Below are positions 25,263-39,534 of a DNA stretch of 64,000 nt, piece by piece. Made by a program: the position numbers and the translations under genes. Under the pieces are notes generated by a model. That model did no database searches. It was not told the DNA's origin and worked only from the letters and a program-made list of their open reading frames with translations. Every line of letters starts with the position of its first letter. Positions within the stretch are counted from its first letter, which is position 1. This stretch comes from Pisaster brevispinus (Eukaryota > Echinodermata > Asteroidea > Forcipulatida > Asteriidae). The DNA lies in contig JAMKCF010000009.1 in the NCBI GenBank assembly GCA_023634235.1, forward strand, positions 1,984,001 through 2,048,000, given 5' to 3'.

Positions 25263-26327
25263 TGCCTGTTGATTTTTTTTTCACAGAACTTGGGAAAGAA
25301 CTGAGTATGCTTATTAACAAATTGGTGTAAGGGCAAAAACCAAATAATATTTTTTTATCCTAAATTCAAAATTAATATCTATTACATTCTGTTGTTTAAC
25401 AGTGTTTTGCCCTTCATTTTTGTTAAGTGACTAGCCAGCAGGACAAATAGGCTTGCTGTTTCACTAGTCCAACAGCTTTTTAACGAGTCCATATATTCCA
25501 TATAAAATAGGGATACCTTCCGACGCTGAACTAGTCAGTCGGACCAGTTAGAAATTGTTTTTCAACTGGTTTGCAAGTCTAGCATTTGGCCGGCAGACCA
25601 CTGTTCAGGGAGAACACTGATTGTATCATTGTGACTACAACGCCAAGTTACATGTAAAATGCCCCCATGACTCGCTGCTGTTTGTGTGAAGGCAACCAAT
25701 TAACAACTCCAGCAAAACAAAGTAGATACATGGCATTGTGTCAGTATCCCGCATCTTGCAGACAGTGTCGACGAACCCATGACGAACCTAATAATCTGTC
25801 CACAGACTTTACTTTAATTGACAATTAAAGTGGCTCCCGTGTCCTGACCAGAAGTGTTTTGTTGTTGGCTTACATAATGAGGATTACTTACATCTTTAGT
25901 CGTTCCTTTATTTCAAAGAATTGTGATTGTCGTTTTGTTGAAAAGGAGAGGGGGCGCAGCTTGAACCTCGGAGATTCATTTCTCTTCATTTTGCAGGAAG
26001 TGGCAATATCTTCTAAATGGCATTTATATAAGTCATGTAAGTGTAATTAGGTTATTTGACAGACATACTTTGGAATACACTAAGCAATTAAAAACTTCTA
26101 GGAAGAGGTGATTTTTACATCACACCATTTTTTTTATATACATCTTTTTTTTTTTTTTTACGGGAAGTTGCCACTCACAAGGCCCTAAACAGGCCACTAA
26201 AGGTGAGGGCTAAAAAGGGGGAATGGGGCTAAAAAAAAGAGGACACTACAAAAAGTAGAAAGATGACCCAGTGATATTACATTTGAATTGAGACAGATTA
26301 CAAGAGGCAGGGAAGCAGGATACAGGA

Positions 26328-26742
26328 CAGGGCTCAAATTTTACGCCGCCGGCCCGAGGCCAAATTTTAGTGTTGGGCCAGTAAACACATGACCGGACAA
26401 TTCCGGCTGTCTTGAGTTTTCAATTGAATAACAATACCTCACTCTGTGTTCGTTGACTTTGACACAATTCTGTTGAGTACTGAAGTATACTTAGATTAGA
26501 ATACCCCATGAAGACAAATGAGATCAATCTTTTCTTACACGTCCTAGTGCTTGTCCAAACAAACAAAGCTAAATGCGCATTAAACTGAGTCAGGAAGTTA
26601 ATTTTTTCTCATTAGGTGTTCAGCTAACAGCCAAAAACCTTTGTTTTTATTTTGGTCTTGTTAAAGAAATTCTGGTCCAGTGCACATTTTGAGCTACAAG
26701 TCCTGGGGATCCTATGAATTTTCCATCAAAATTTGAGCCCTG
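26328..26742. mobile_element. Inverted-repeat element, 415 bp, family CAGGGCTCAAATTTT, copy 1
   Basis: The ends CAGGGCTCAAATTTT (26328) and AAAATTTGAGCCCTG (ending 26742) are perfect 15-bp inverted repeats. The interior shows GGGCCAGTAAAC, CCGGCTGT and TTTTCAATTGAATAACAATA. It shares these with the copies at 44408-44650 and, inverted, 57000-57334. No transposase. A clear target-site duplication is not visible. Confidence 0.75.
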
Positions 26743-28484
26743 ATGTACCACACCCACCACAATTGCAAGCACCTCCCTGCCAATCTTTCACCAGCTGTAT
26801 GTACTTGTAAACATACAAGGACAAATGGTCTTCTGTTGGTTAATGACCAATGCACAATTTGGAAGAATGCCTGACGGAAACAAAATGCGGAGACAGGATG
26901 AGTGCGACTGAATGAACTTGATCAATAATTGGCTTGTTGCTAACTAACGACCCCTGTGGCAGGTGCATTAGGTAGTTCTGTTCATAAATATATTTGACCT
27001 TTTAGTGACGGCGTTTCCATGTGTTCATATGAACATTACATATTCTATGTAAAAAAGGCAACACAATAAAATTGTAAACATATCCAGGACTAAAATACAT
27101 AACATGCTCTGATTTACATGCATTTCGTAATTACAAACTTCTTATCAGGGATGGGAGACTTCGTAACACTAGGTGGCAGCAGGCATATCAGGTAAATTTC
27201 CATTGCTTACGTGCGTATTTCAGAGCATGCACACCATGCCGAGAACAATGGATTTACCCTGTGCATCTGCTGCCACCTATTGTCCCGCAAAACCACCAAG
27301 TTGCATCTAGCATTCTGTGTGATGTTACAGTTATAGACACGCCAAGATTAGATCAAATGTTATTCAGGTTGAATCTGGGAATGGGAGGAGCTCTTCCAAC
27401 GCCGCCCATCCGCCTCTAACCCCCTCCCCAATACACAAGCCAACCTTACTGTATCTGTTCTACTCGATAAGTTTCCATTGAGAAGTGACCCCCCCCTGCT
27501 TGTATTTTCTTTAATTAAACTGACCACTGACAGTGTGCCCATCAATCACGTTTAATTAGAAAGTTACAGTTTATTAGAAAACCCTGTAGATCAGTCTCGT
27601 CTGTATCCTTCCCCCCCCCCCGCAGACCTCTAAGAGAGACATGAAGAAAGAAGCTATGAATATCTCTAATTATCATCAGATGGTGACTAACAAGTACACG
27701 ATGACCTTGTTGAGAATTATGCTTTTCTAATTACAGACCTTAAGACGACCAAAGCGAGTATTTTCAGAATCAACACTTCTCCCAAAACAGATATAATTCA
27801 TGTGGTTGTTACCACGCAATAAACAGCACTTAGTCTTTCCTGTCACTTGCTCAATGCAAAGCTTGCAATCTTACTTCATTACAGACTCTTAACACATGCT
27901 AAGACAATCTAGTTTACCAACTGTGCGTTCAATTCAACAGCAATAAAGAACACCAATCCTAGATACATGTACATACGTAAGTTTGTGGCTTGTGGAGTAC
28001 ATTGATATAATGACCTCCCTGCAACACTAACTCCCTCTCTGATCAGTTTTGAACGCGTTTATAAGAAATCGAGATTTTAACAATGTACATGTAGTCAGAG
28101 AGAACTTCGCCCTTCTTACCTCACTTTGGTTACACTGATTTGAATGAGAGAATTAACAAGATGGCTGCACTAAAGGTTTATTATGATAGACTCCTTGCAT
28201 CAATTGAGATATTCTGTTTTATTGACTCTGGAAAACAACTTCTGTTCTTGCAGTCTCAGGACCCATGCATGGCATTTGTCCCATCTCACGAGTTGTGCAT
28301 GGGACTCACTCCCTTTATAGCTAGCTCAGGGTGTTGATTTCACTAAGAGCTAATAATAACAACTATAGTAATATAGGAGTGTTATACAGAAGGTGCCCAA
28401 TGCGCTTGAACAAAGAGAAAACATTTTAAGCCAGGTTTTGAAATTTAAGAATTATGAAACCCATTTATGTAGCACCTTATTAGG

Positions 28485-28640
28485 GTTTACAATGGGCAAA
28501 CCCCTTCTCTTAGTGATGAGTGTAACTGGGTTCTTTTACGTGCAGCACACAATACACCGGAACATGGCTTTGTGGTTAAGTGTCTTGCTTAAGGACACAA
28601 GTGACAAGACCCAGACTCGAATCCACACTCTACTGGTCAG
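28485..28640 (-). repeat. SINE-like family A, minus-strand copy
   Basis: It contains ACTGGGTTCTTTTACGTGCA, TGGTTAAGTGTCTTGCTTAA, GGACACAAGTGACA and AGACTCGAATCCACACTCT. The last motif is an inverted RNA polymerase III box B. It is a diverged, slightly deleted copy of the element at 39535-39901. Confidence 0.7.
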
Positions 28641-31600
28641 AAACACTGGGGAGCTTGGGTCCTGTGCACTTGACTCGCCATCGAGATTAATCAAGCTGAA
28701 TTGTTATTGACCCAAGTCGTCATCAACATACCAATCTTGGTTGCACATTTTGGGGAACTCAATGTCTCCATGTGATACAGTGTAGTGTGCATTTTGGTCA
28801 CTCAGCATTTGATAGCTCAGCATAATTTTACGTGAGTTTGATTCCCATGGCCGTGTGTAACGTTGGTACAAAGGAGTCAACCAAGCAAAAGCGTGATGTC
28901 ACGATACAAATAATATGCAGCGAGACAATTCATCTTTAGAGGAGTAGTTTTTTTTGGGTGTGTGAAATGGAGCCCCAGATTACATAATTGATGCAACCAT
29001 GAAATATATGAGCCAAAGTTTAGAACATGAGTCTCAAGGTGAGGCATGGCAGCCGTAGATTACACACTCGTCTGCAGATGGCCATGTTGCTTACATGGTG
29101 TGTACGCCTCCACTCATAATCAAATCACATCAAACATGTTCATGCACAAGCAAATATGATCGATTGAACTTGAGTGACTGGGCAGCGATCAATTGCAAAT
29201 TTTCATTCCAGGGTTTTTTTCGGACTTGCGATCAGAACACTGGCTGCAGTCCACAGCATGAAAGAACACCCACGATACTTCAATAACAGGGTTGAATATA
29301 TATATTGAACAAAACTGTATATGTAAAGCTCAAGTCTTGTGTAAATTTAACTGTGTACACGCACATCACACATGGACGTGTGTATAAGATGCGACAGCAC
29401 CACTTGCTTAGGTCCTTAGTGATAGAAGTAGCACACACTGTTTAATTTACTCAAATACAAATTGTCACTAGCCAGTGCGACGGTTTGAAATAATACAAAA
29501 TGACTCTGATCCTTCCAGAAACAGAAACAAGATTTTTGTCTACTTCTTTTGGTCAAGACAAATGTCCTTAAGGAAATAAGTTTGGGCACTTCCCTTGGAT
29601 AGTCTGATTGTCTATTGGAACATTTTGAAGGAACACAACACCAATACCCCCCCCCCAAAAAAAAAAAAAAAACAACAACAACAACAACAACAACTAACCA
29701 AAAAAACCAATAATAATAATTGTTATTATTTATGCCTAAAGAATTATTGTTAAATTTAAGTAGTACAGCCATTTCCTTCGAGAATTGGCAGTTATGGCTA
29801 CGGCTGGATTGCTTTGCAACATTCCTAGCCGTAGCAGTAGCCGCCAACTCAGATACAGCCTTATTCTTCCCAAGCTGTTGTGATATCCTTTGTAATTTTA
29901 TCCATTATGTCTTCAGGCTTTATGTCCCTCGAGGGACAAAGGGGATAGGTAGGTAGTTTATAATATCCAACTCATGCACCCTCTTGGGTCTGAGCATAAG
30001 GTATCAATGTACATGCATTTTAATCCATTGCAGACTTTGAATTGTTAGAAGATTATTGGGTTCTCTATGTTTCCACTGGCCCTGGCCCACACCTCTTAAT
30101 CACCTGTTGTAATTAATTGGTTCCCATATATTGTATGCGTAAACAACACCTGTAAATTCCAACTCACCTCGATCAGAAAGGTAAGAAATTTTGACAATAA
30201 AGCATTTCCCCACTGGCAAGCAGGCTAAAAGCACCCATAAAACTTATCCGGTGCAGATGTAATTATCACCTGTGGTTGACTGTTACAACATGATGAGATG
30301 TTTGACGACAAGCTCTCTTGTCAACATCCCAACGCTCTCCTCAATTATCTTCTGGCAGATGTCAAACAATAACTCTTTCTTAATTGGAACTTCTTTAGCC
30401 TTTTGAGGTTCGGAGTGTTCGTGTGGGTGTTATAGTGGCCCAAATTATTGTTGAAGAGGTAATCAGTTTTAAGATTAGAGGTGAACTTTCAAATGGCCAG
30501 CTTATCTTAATACTGGCCTCTTCCATCATGTGTTGAGATCAAGCCAAGTCTACTACATGTTCAACAGGATACTTTAAGTTTCCATTCCATTCTAGAAACA
30601 CCAGGATAGGCCCCTTCCGCCTCCTCTATAAAGATGGAGGGTCCAGGGTATTTTTATTTTAGATTCCGCAACGGAACTCCGCACTAATGCTAAAAATAGA
30701 GGCTTGGTACCCGGATCTCAGACAACGTGTCAAACTTTACTAAAGTACGCGAGCAAACATGTCCGAGCTTTATGTTTACTAACATGTACTGACTGTAACT
30801 ACCTATCACTACTTGCTATAACATTAATACGTCAGCGTATATAAGCCGCCTGCCATATAAGATGCGTTAACCCTTTTTGCGGGCCAAAATCAACGTACAA
30901 GCCGAGTCTTATACGCCAAAGATTAACCTATTTCAAAATATTTTGAGAGTAAGGACTTACAGGTCAGCTTTAATAACTGTTTGACTCTATAAATATCATT
31001 CCTTGGGGGATATGCTTGCACGTGTGCATGTACTGTAGGAATTGATCTCTGAAATTGGGCCCAGTTGCCATGCAATCTGGCGATCCACCTTTAAAGATTA
31101 CACACCTTCACCATTACGTTAAACGGAAGAGGTATCAGGAATTGTGCCACTATAGTTTCTTCTTGTCAGGTGTGTGGCAACCATTCCAACAAAGCCATCA
31201 GCAACCTATATCAGTCTGTTACCAGTAGTACCCACCCCCTTCCAGGGACTCTCGTAATCCTTCTCCAAACCAGTAAATTACTTCTTCATCGATGTGTTTA
31301 CATGTTAACTACATCCAACAGCTAACATTTACCTCCCAAAGCGGTTTCCTGGGGCCTTGGAGGTCAGAGGTTAAATTTTGACTGGGGTCTGGGTATGCAA
31401 TAAAGGGCACCTGCACCTCAATGCAATACTGAGATCTTCATTTTAAAAAAATGCAGGGGTGGGTTTTTTTCCTAGAAGTAAACTAATGAAAAATAGTTTA
31501 CAAAAGTAAATTGCAATAATTTACAGGCAAAGTTTTTAATCACATCAAATCTTTTCCAGTGCTCAACAATAACTGGACAATACAACTTTAACAAACAAAT

Positions 31601-31969
31601 TATTACTTTTTATGGTTAATACTTGTATTAATATTGCATTGTTTCCCTCCACAGTGATGCCAGTTTGTCTCAAATTAAAAATTTATTTTCCTAAAGTCAC
31701 AAGAAAATACTAACTAAAATAGATGCAGTAAAATTTCAATTTGATTACATGGCGCTATGTGTACAACGATGATAATTATTGTATACATGGAGATAACAAA
31801 TTCTCAATGAAATAATGTAATTCCAAATGCAAAAAGAAAAACAAAAGGTACAGTATGAAAATATTCTGAGACAATATTCCATATAGATCTAGTTACTATG
31901 TTACTTGTAAATTATACTGCAAAAAGAAAGGACGTAAAAGTCAAAGTACAAAGGACTCACGCTCTTGTG

Positions 31970-32225
31970 TTTCTGATCAGCAGAGTGTGCGTTTGAGTCC
32001 CAGTCATGGAACTTATGTCCTTGAGCAAGATACTTTACCATAATTGCTTTGTCCTTTGGATGGGACATTAAGTCATAGGTCATGTGTACTAAAATTGGAA
32101 GTGAATGTACATAAAAGAACCCAGAATGATTATCGTGGAAGTGGAAGAGTAGGGGTTAACCCAGGATTTTTGGTTCACAAAGCAAGCACCCTTGTTTACA
32201 GGTTTCCTCAGGCTTGCGAGCTTCA
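31970..32225 (+). repeat. SINE-like family A, plus-strand copy
   Basis: On the plus strand it reads AGAGTGTGCGTTTGAGTCCC (box B-like), TGTCCTTGAGCAAGATACTT, TTTGGATGGGACATTAAGTC and ACATAAAAGAACCCAG. This is the reverse of the minus-strand copies at 28485-28640 and 39535-39901. The 3' part beyond 32130 is not shared and may be flanking sequence. Confidence 0.65.
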
Positions 32226-35200
32226 GTAATTAAGTTCACTAATGAGGCATCCTTGGTTTCATTATCAAAAATATATAACAGTAATAATAATAGTATTAAT
32301 AAAGACGCTACACACATGCAAGTAAACATTGTGTGTAGTCACGTTACCTCAACGTGCACTGACTTACAAAACATGTACATCTACATTTAGATCCCTCTCA
32401 ATAATGGATGAGTAAATGTTACAATTGTACAGAGCTTTGAATAAGCAGAGCAGGTTCATCTCTACAGATAGACAGCTTAGTTTTACTGCAATGCTAATGC
32501 AACATGCAGCGAGTAGGAGAGAGAGAGAGAGAGAGGAAGCATTTTTCTTACACCCAGACTTAAGTGTATGTAACGACAGCACGCCAGCACTGAAATGTCA
32601 ACCTCCATAAACGTCACTAAAGGGAGAAAAAAAGAAGACCTATTCAGAAGAAGATTGCTCTCCTAAAAATAGATCAGCCGAACCATTTTGACTGTCAGGT
32701 TCTGACGTCAGGCACGGCTCGGCTCGTCAGACAAGGTTTGTCTCTCTTTAACTGTGTCCTCCCCCCCCCCCTCGTCTTGCCTGGCTGTAATATCTTGGGG
32801 TTCTTCTTAATGGATTTGCCAAGGATGGGAATAAGGATGCGTACAATTATCTCGTTCTTGGATCACTGCTGCGGAGATGCAACATTGATGCGGTTGTGTC
32901 ATCTTGTGTTGCATCTCCCCCATGGTTTAGTGATGCCTTTGTCTTCTAGAGAAGTTCTCCCCTCCCCCCCCCACTCCCCGAAATGAAGATGAGCTGAATG
33001 TAGTTCAGTTTGAACATAATTGCCTTACCCCTTCATTAAAGTGGTGGTTTGTAGAAATAGATGTCTTTTGCATGAAGGTATCTTCAAGTACATGTACAAC
33101 TTGTTCTTTTTCAATTGTCGGGGTGTGTTTTATTTTTTCTCATCCAGATTCTGTTTTCTTGTATCCAAGTACATGTACTTCTTTAAGGCTGTCTGTATTG
33201 AACAGAGACCATGAAGGACATGACTGCTCTTCCACCTGAGATCTTGGCACTCTATTCTCACACAGACATATCATTCTACTCAAAGTACCTTTTCCTCCTG
33301 AAATTTGTCACTGTTCCTACAAGACTGAAATACCATGCCCGCATTCTACCTCACTAAATGATAACCATTTCATTTAATTTCACTTTGCCAGAAAACATTT
33401 GTTTTTCAATATGCATAAAGGATCTACATGAAACACGTAGATAAAATAAGAAGAAATTTTAATTGTTTGAATTTTTTCATTGATTCTTTAATAAAAACAA
33501 TTATTTGATAATGTTTCATAACAAGGATAAGATTTTTAAAAATAAAAATAAAACTGGATGATGGTTCAATCTTGTTACTATTACAAGCCTGACTAAGGGA
33601 ATTTCTTAAATAATAAATGTTTTTAGCCTTTGAGAAAGACTCTGCTAGGGTTGAACGTGAGGCCATTAATAATGCTTTGGCATTTGCTTGGTAGGTGGTT
33701 TGCAAAAGCTAATTCTATTTTTGTTTTCTTTTCAAATGTCCAATGCTTTCATTTCATCTGTAAACAATGGAATGTATAGGAACCAAATATTTAATGTCAA
33801 TGTGAAAATAATTGCAATCGCTATCAAAGCAACTAGACTATCCATCTGTGTGTCAAGCAGTGTAACCTGTGAAGTGTGATAGCTTTAGACATTGTGTAGC
33901 CTTTCAGACAAGCAGTTGGTATTCTTCTGGGTCTTCTGTCAGACAGGTCGTTAAAACAATGACATGTCTTGATGCCCTTTTTAAACCTCGAACCACCCAA
34001 TCCCCAAATCGGGGTTCTGATGCACTTACCTTCATTACTGCAAAATTGTAATTCAATCAAATCTTCCCCTACCCCACAAAACCCCTTTTAGCTTGTGCTT
34101 GTTAAAGCCGAGGTGGTAATTAATGAAAGATTTTACGCACAAGGCATTAACTCTAGGCTCTTCAAGAAAAGGGTGCTCCAAAATAAAACTAAAAAATCAA
34201 TTTACTTCATTTATAAATTGTTTGTTTTCAGCTCAACTAGAAACATGAGACCCACCTTGGTGGGGGTGAGTTTCCTCCAAACAAATGATGGCATATCGAT
34301 TAATGGCGTTACCTGACTCTTTTTAAAAGCTTTCTTGTTTGCGTTTTGATGATGCCATATATCTTAGTGGTAGCACATTTGATGGGCTTTAAGTGGGTAG
34401 TGGTTTTTAGTGGCTTAACAAAGCACACTAGGTTTTTTTCCCTGGTTTTGTGGGAAGAGTTTCCACACAAATGTCAGAGAGGTGTAAACAAAGACATTGT
34501 TTGTGATTTTTATTTGATTGTCTAAGTCTATTTTATTTGATTGTCTAAGTCTACTGTCAGACAGTATGTACAAAATGAACAAGACTGACTTCCTCACATA
34601 AAAAGCATAGCTGAAATCACAATGACAAACTATCTTCATAACAAAGCAAAAGCAAATTTCATTAGTTCATGATTCTTGATAAATTCCACAATTTTTTTAT
34701 TTTTTTTTATTGATATATGCGTACAATAGAACCTTCAGGCTTTTTTACAAGACCATACTTGAAACACTATATATTGTGCGGTGCATCATATTATGAATTA
34801 ATGAAAAACGACAAACGTATCAGATGTATTTTACCACTTATAAGACTTAAACCTAGGAGACACATGCATATAGGTTTATTGAACACTCATTATGATGGAA
34901 AGCCCAATTCAAGTTGACACTAATTTCCACCCACAGGCGATAATCACAGAGGTAGAGCCAGTACCAACATGACCAAACAGTATCAACCACAGTCCGGGTT
35001 TATTCTACTCCATTCCCCACTGGGGTTTACCTTTAAAGAAGTGCATACAAAACCCTTCAGAATTGAATTGGTGGGCCGCATATTGAGAGACCTCTTGGGT
35101 ATAGGCCTACTTGGGTATCAAAAAACATGCAACACAGCCTACGTACTTATCACCTTTAAAAACAAACTCAAAATGTGTTACTACGGTACATTTTAGCATT

Positions 35201-35634
35201 TAAAGCAACAAGACGTAAAAGCACGTCAGTCACAGTACAATGAAGTATCACACAGAGTTGTGGTTTTTGATGAAATTAAGGCGGGGGTGGATTGTATCAA
35301 TTTTGATTTTCCAATGTACAATTTCCTATTAGTGTGTTTTCATTTTTGAGGGCATCTCCTTTTGGTTAGTTGCTTGTTTGTCTGTCTTGCTTGTCATGAT
35401 GTTGCTCATTGGAATTGACAAACCAAGCGCAGTGTACATTTGTAGGATAGCCTTTGAGTTGCCCCTTTCATTTCCTTGTTAATCACACTCTTGATTGTTT
35501 TTTAGAGTGTTGTTGGGGTTTTGGGGTCCGAATACTAACAGTTGTTATAAAGCTAAAAATAACCCAACCATGTTTGATGGTTTGATGTCTGGGATGTTCA
35601 ATAGCAGAGCTGCCAACATTTGTGTCTTGCAATT

Positions 35635-35735
35635 AGGGAGATTTTCAAATTTTGTTCATCAGAACATGGAAAGATTGGTTTACTTTCAGGGAACTTTCTG
35701 CCGAATCAGGGAGAGTTGCAGCTCTGCTATAGCAA
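35635..35735. repeat. Dispersed repeat, copy 2 (pair with 5607-5780)
   Basis: This is the shorter member of the pair, running from AGGGAGATTTTCAAATTTTG to GGGAGAGTTGCAGCTCTGC. It is well over 80 percent alike with the copy near 5.7 kb over the shared core by eye. Confidence 0.65.
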
Positions 35736-36755
35736 TGGCAAGATTAAAGTACTACTTGTTTTGACTTGAGCTATGATGTACATTTGGACAGGTACGATTT
35801 AACGTTTACTGGTTTACCCCCACAAGAGTTGGGTCATTTCATGAACATATGACCCAAAGTGTGACACGAAGGTCAACATTTGCAGTTCATTACGTCAAGA
35901 AAAGAAAAGATCAGTTTTATTTTTGTTACCATATTGTTTTGTATCTTGTTATACATCTTTCTCAGGAAAATCAATAATTTGAATGGTGTCTTGTATTTAC
36001 TTCCTTCTTCACCTGGTATGAGGTTAAGGATGTTACATTCTGACAAGAGGACAACAGGTCTTAAGTGTCTCATATTCACGGAAATGATCCGGTTATTAAG
36101 CAAGAAGCAGGAAACACTGATTGATTATTTGATTTGATAGTCAATCATCATACTTCAGTAAAGCTCAGAACTAAAATTATGCGATTTAACTTTATCTTCA
36201 ACATTTCCAGAGATTTTGCTCGGATGTGATACAGATGTGTACAGCTTAACAACAACATGTTTATCTAAATGTGCTGGAGAAAAATCTATAGGTCACGTTT
36301 CAGAATTTTAGCTTCGTTAGTTAATTTAAAATCACCCCATTCATGTTCAATAAAGGATTGTCTTAGGCAATGAAAATGTCCAGTGAAACTGTTATTATTA
36401 CTATTATTATAACAATTATTATTATTATTAGACTGGTTTATTAAAACATTGCACTTGTAGCCAATGGCTGAATCAAGACAATGTAAACATTACTATAGGA
36501 AAAAATAGCGTAAATTACAAACACTTAATAAACAGCACCCAAAAAAAATACTGACAACGAAAACAATAAAAAACTAAATTAATGACAACAATTTGCTCAG
36601 AAGCAGCAATGTTGACATTCAAAATGTTGACAAAATATGGAATACAATTTTTCTTTTTTTTACGATTAGTCTTACACTTACATGTAACTTATGATAATTT
36701 GTTGGCCTGTTTGAGTTGGTCTTGTGCATTGGTATTTCTTGGTTGTATTATGTAT

Positions 36756-36913
36756 AGACCTTATGCACTTGACATCATTTGGGTAGGGCGCCCTCGCCTA
36801 GAATTCGCAAATAAGTTGTTCATTGGCCAATCCTGAGCACCATGCATACAAATCTATTTCATAATCGGTTCACCTCTTGGATGGCGGCGGGATGACGCCA
36901 ATGCATAAGGTCC
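36756..36913. mobile_element. MITE-like element with GACCTTATGCA ends, copy 1
   Basis: The ends TAGACCTTATGCACTTGACA and, on the other strand, TGGACCTTATGCATTGGCGT form an inverted repeat. The interior has GGGCGCCCTCGCCTAGAATT, TTGGCCAATC and TTCATAATCGGTTCACCTCT. The element at 62295-62473 is the same sequence in the opposite orientation. Confidence 0.8.
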
Positions 36914-38368
36914 ATTGGAATTGGAATTTATTACAATATTACAGCTACAATAACGTGACAAACCAAGGCTGTTGATTATAAATAAAGTGTGCAAAAAGCG
37001 CCGCATCTGGTAAACAATTTTAAGTCAATCTACATCGGGGACTTTATTGATTGATTGCGTATATTATAAATATGCATCGTAGATTGAAAGACAATTATGG
37101 TATGCTTTCAAAAGGGACTGATGACCGCATAATGCAACAGCAGTTTGACATAATTGCACTGTGTGCATGAACGTGTAGGCCTACACATATTCGATATGAA
37201 TTGTTTTAGTTCTCTATTGTGGTGATACATGTACAGCATGCATCTAATAACCGAACCAATGAAAGAGACAGTGCAGTTATAGGTTTGACAGATTTTCAGG
37301 AGAGTATACTCATTCCAATCCTCAAATTTTCAAGAAACATAAATAGGAATTCATCTACATGTACATGTATAGTATATGTACCTGTATATGTACCGGTGTA
37401 CTATAACCTATGGAAATTCATTGAACAGGAGGCAGATGTTTTCCGGACCATGTTTTGATTCCTTGTTGTATAAATATAGTATTTGCATCCCTTGGAAATT
37501 GTTAACAAATAAAGCTGGATTCAAGCACATTTTCAAGAGAAACTTTTGTACACATACTTCTGGTGATTATCACTCCTTCACTGTCCTTTTTCATAATTCA
37601 TGTACAAATATTACTTCCTGTACAGGCAAAATAATATGTTGACAGCCCCAATATGTGGATGTACTTTTCTTTCAGCTCTTACATAGCATTCATTCGTCAA
37701 AGCAATCACATCGAAATAATTGGCAGTTTTTTGCACGAAAGAGACCACTGCATCGCAAATTGCATTCTTCAAATGACGACACCCGGGCAGCGCCCAACTG
37801 ACATTTACAGTCGGTCATTTGGGTTCATAGTTTGTTCATTTAAACCCAGCGCATGGGACGCACATTGTCATACTCATTTCTTTATTGATTAATGCCTAAT
37901 TACTCTATACAGTGAATCACGCCGGAATCTTCTGCAGAATTTTTCCCGCCGAGTCCAAATCAGAATCACGCGTCGGCATATTAAAAAAATATATACAAAA
38001 AAAACAAGTTAGAATTTATTTGCTCCTCTTGATGAATTCATGAAGCCATTCCAGTGGGGTCTTAAATCATCCAAATGAATGAGCTGTCCATGTCGGGACA
38101 CTTTGAAAGATTATTTGCCCTGGACGTGCCGCATGCGCCGACCATGTTAGAATAATATCAGCATTTTCATGAAGTTTGATATGAGCTGTTGGATGTCTTG
38201 CTGTACATGTATGACGGCGGGATCGACTTGATTGCATGTGACAAATTTCATACTTGGTGAGGGCGTGTGTCCCTTCACACCAGGGTGTTATTGTGTACAG
38301 CTCAGGCACTGTACCAGACTAGAAGATGCGAGAGTAAACATGACATCATCCCAAAGTCAGTAGGAAAG

Positions 38369-38477
38369 CAGAAACTGCAGAAACGAGCAGTTTCTGCAAG
38401 TGGTCTAATGAAAAAGTGGTCTTCTGAAAAGGTGATCTCGTGAAGAGGTGGTCTTAAGAAGAGGTAGTCTCAAGAAA
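38369..38477. repeat. 11-bp perfect hairpin followed by five 16-bp units
   Basis: GCAGAAACTGC and GCAGTTTCTGC (about 38368-38397) form a perfect inverted repeat. Immediately after, 38398-38477 holds five 16-bp units of the type AAGTGGTCTAATGAAA, progressively changing to AGGTAGTCTCAAGAAA. No frame is conserved. Confidence 0.8.
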
Positions 38478-39401
38478 GGGTACTGCGTCATCTCATACAT
38501 GTATATTTTAGTAATATTTTTAATTTGAGAGTCTTGTAATTCAAGTGCAGCCTCAGTTAGTCATATCTAGTGTGTTGAGAAACAAAGTTGCCAAAAAAGG
38601 CTTGACCAATAGCCCCTACTACTAGCCAACCTCTTGGCAGACCTGCTGAAGGAAATTAACAACTGCTTTTGTGACTTTCCTCCTAATAAATAATGAATTT
38701 GAATTTAATACTTTTATCAAACACCTAAATGCGTCACTTTTACTTTAAGCGGAAATAAACACGAAGAGTTTTTTCACCAACCTATATTACTAAAAACCAG
38801 AGTGATAAAATTTATGGTGAAAACACATGCCCAATTGTCTCGCCAACTGGTGATATGTTAACATGAAGCAGGTTGATTTCCTGCAGGAAAAAAAAACCTT
38901 CCAACTACCCTTTTTTATGGTAAAAATTGCAATGATACTGACCTCTGTATGGTTAATGACCTTGTACTTGTGCCTGGTAATGATTGTGATGGATTTTCAG
39001 TGGGGTTGTTTTCTGTACAAATGGCAAGCTCAGACCAGGATAAATACAGACCTGTGAGAGATGAATCTCATGGGGAGATTAGGATTGGAAATTGAAGAGA
39101 CTCCACTCACGGGGATGTATTGGTATTATGGATCGCATCAAAGCTTGAAGTGGTTCAAAAGAACCCCCCCTGCGTTTGCCACCTTACTCGAGGCTGAGGT
39201 TGAAATCTACATGTGCCCACTGCGCAGGTGTGTACGCTTCAACGTGACTGCCAAGAACAGAGCATGGGCCAACACGTTCTTTTCACCTCTGTGAAGGTTT
39301 TGTTTGAGCTTGTGACATTACTCTGGAATATGATTCACAATTGCCTCTCCTGATTCACAGTTAAAAAAATTAATTAATTTTGGGTTGGACAAAGACAAAT
39401 T

Positions 39402-39480
39402 TACTAGAGCGGAACTTGAACCTGCGACCTTCAGATTAACTTGCCGACTGTCTGCCAACTGAGCAATCTAGCCCTAATGT
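39402..39480 (-). repeat. tRNA-derived SINE head, minus strand
   Basis: Read on the minus strand it has TTGCTCAGTTGG (box A-like) and GGTTCAAGTTCCGCTCTAGT (box B-like and 3' end). The middle, GTTAATCTGAAGGTCG, matches the plus-strand copy at 88-158. Stem pairing is poor, so it is not a functional tRNA. Confidence 0.6.
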
Positions 39481-39534
39481 TGCGGTCTCCCTTATTTGTC
39501 AATATCTTTATTAAGGGGTACCAGTAATTTTTCA

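Noticed and set aside
29416..29847. 143-codon minus-strand open frame
   Set aside because: Its centre is a valine and phenylalanine run produced by an AAC and poly-A microsatellite at 29650-29695. The rest matches nothing I know.
30820..30925. Small element with GTATATAAGCCG and GAGTCTTATACGCC ends
   Set aside because: The inverted match is short and imperfect, and no second copy was found in the window.
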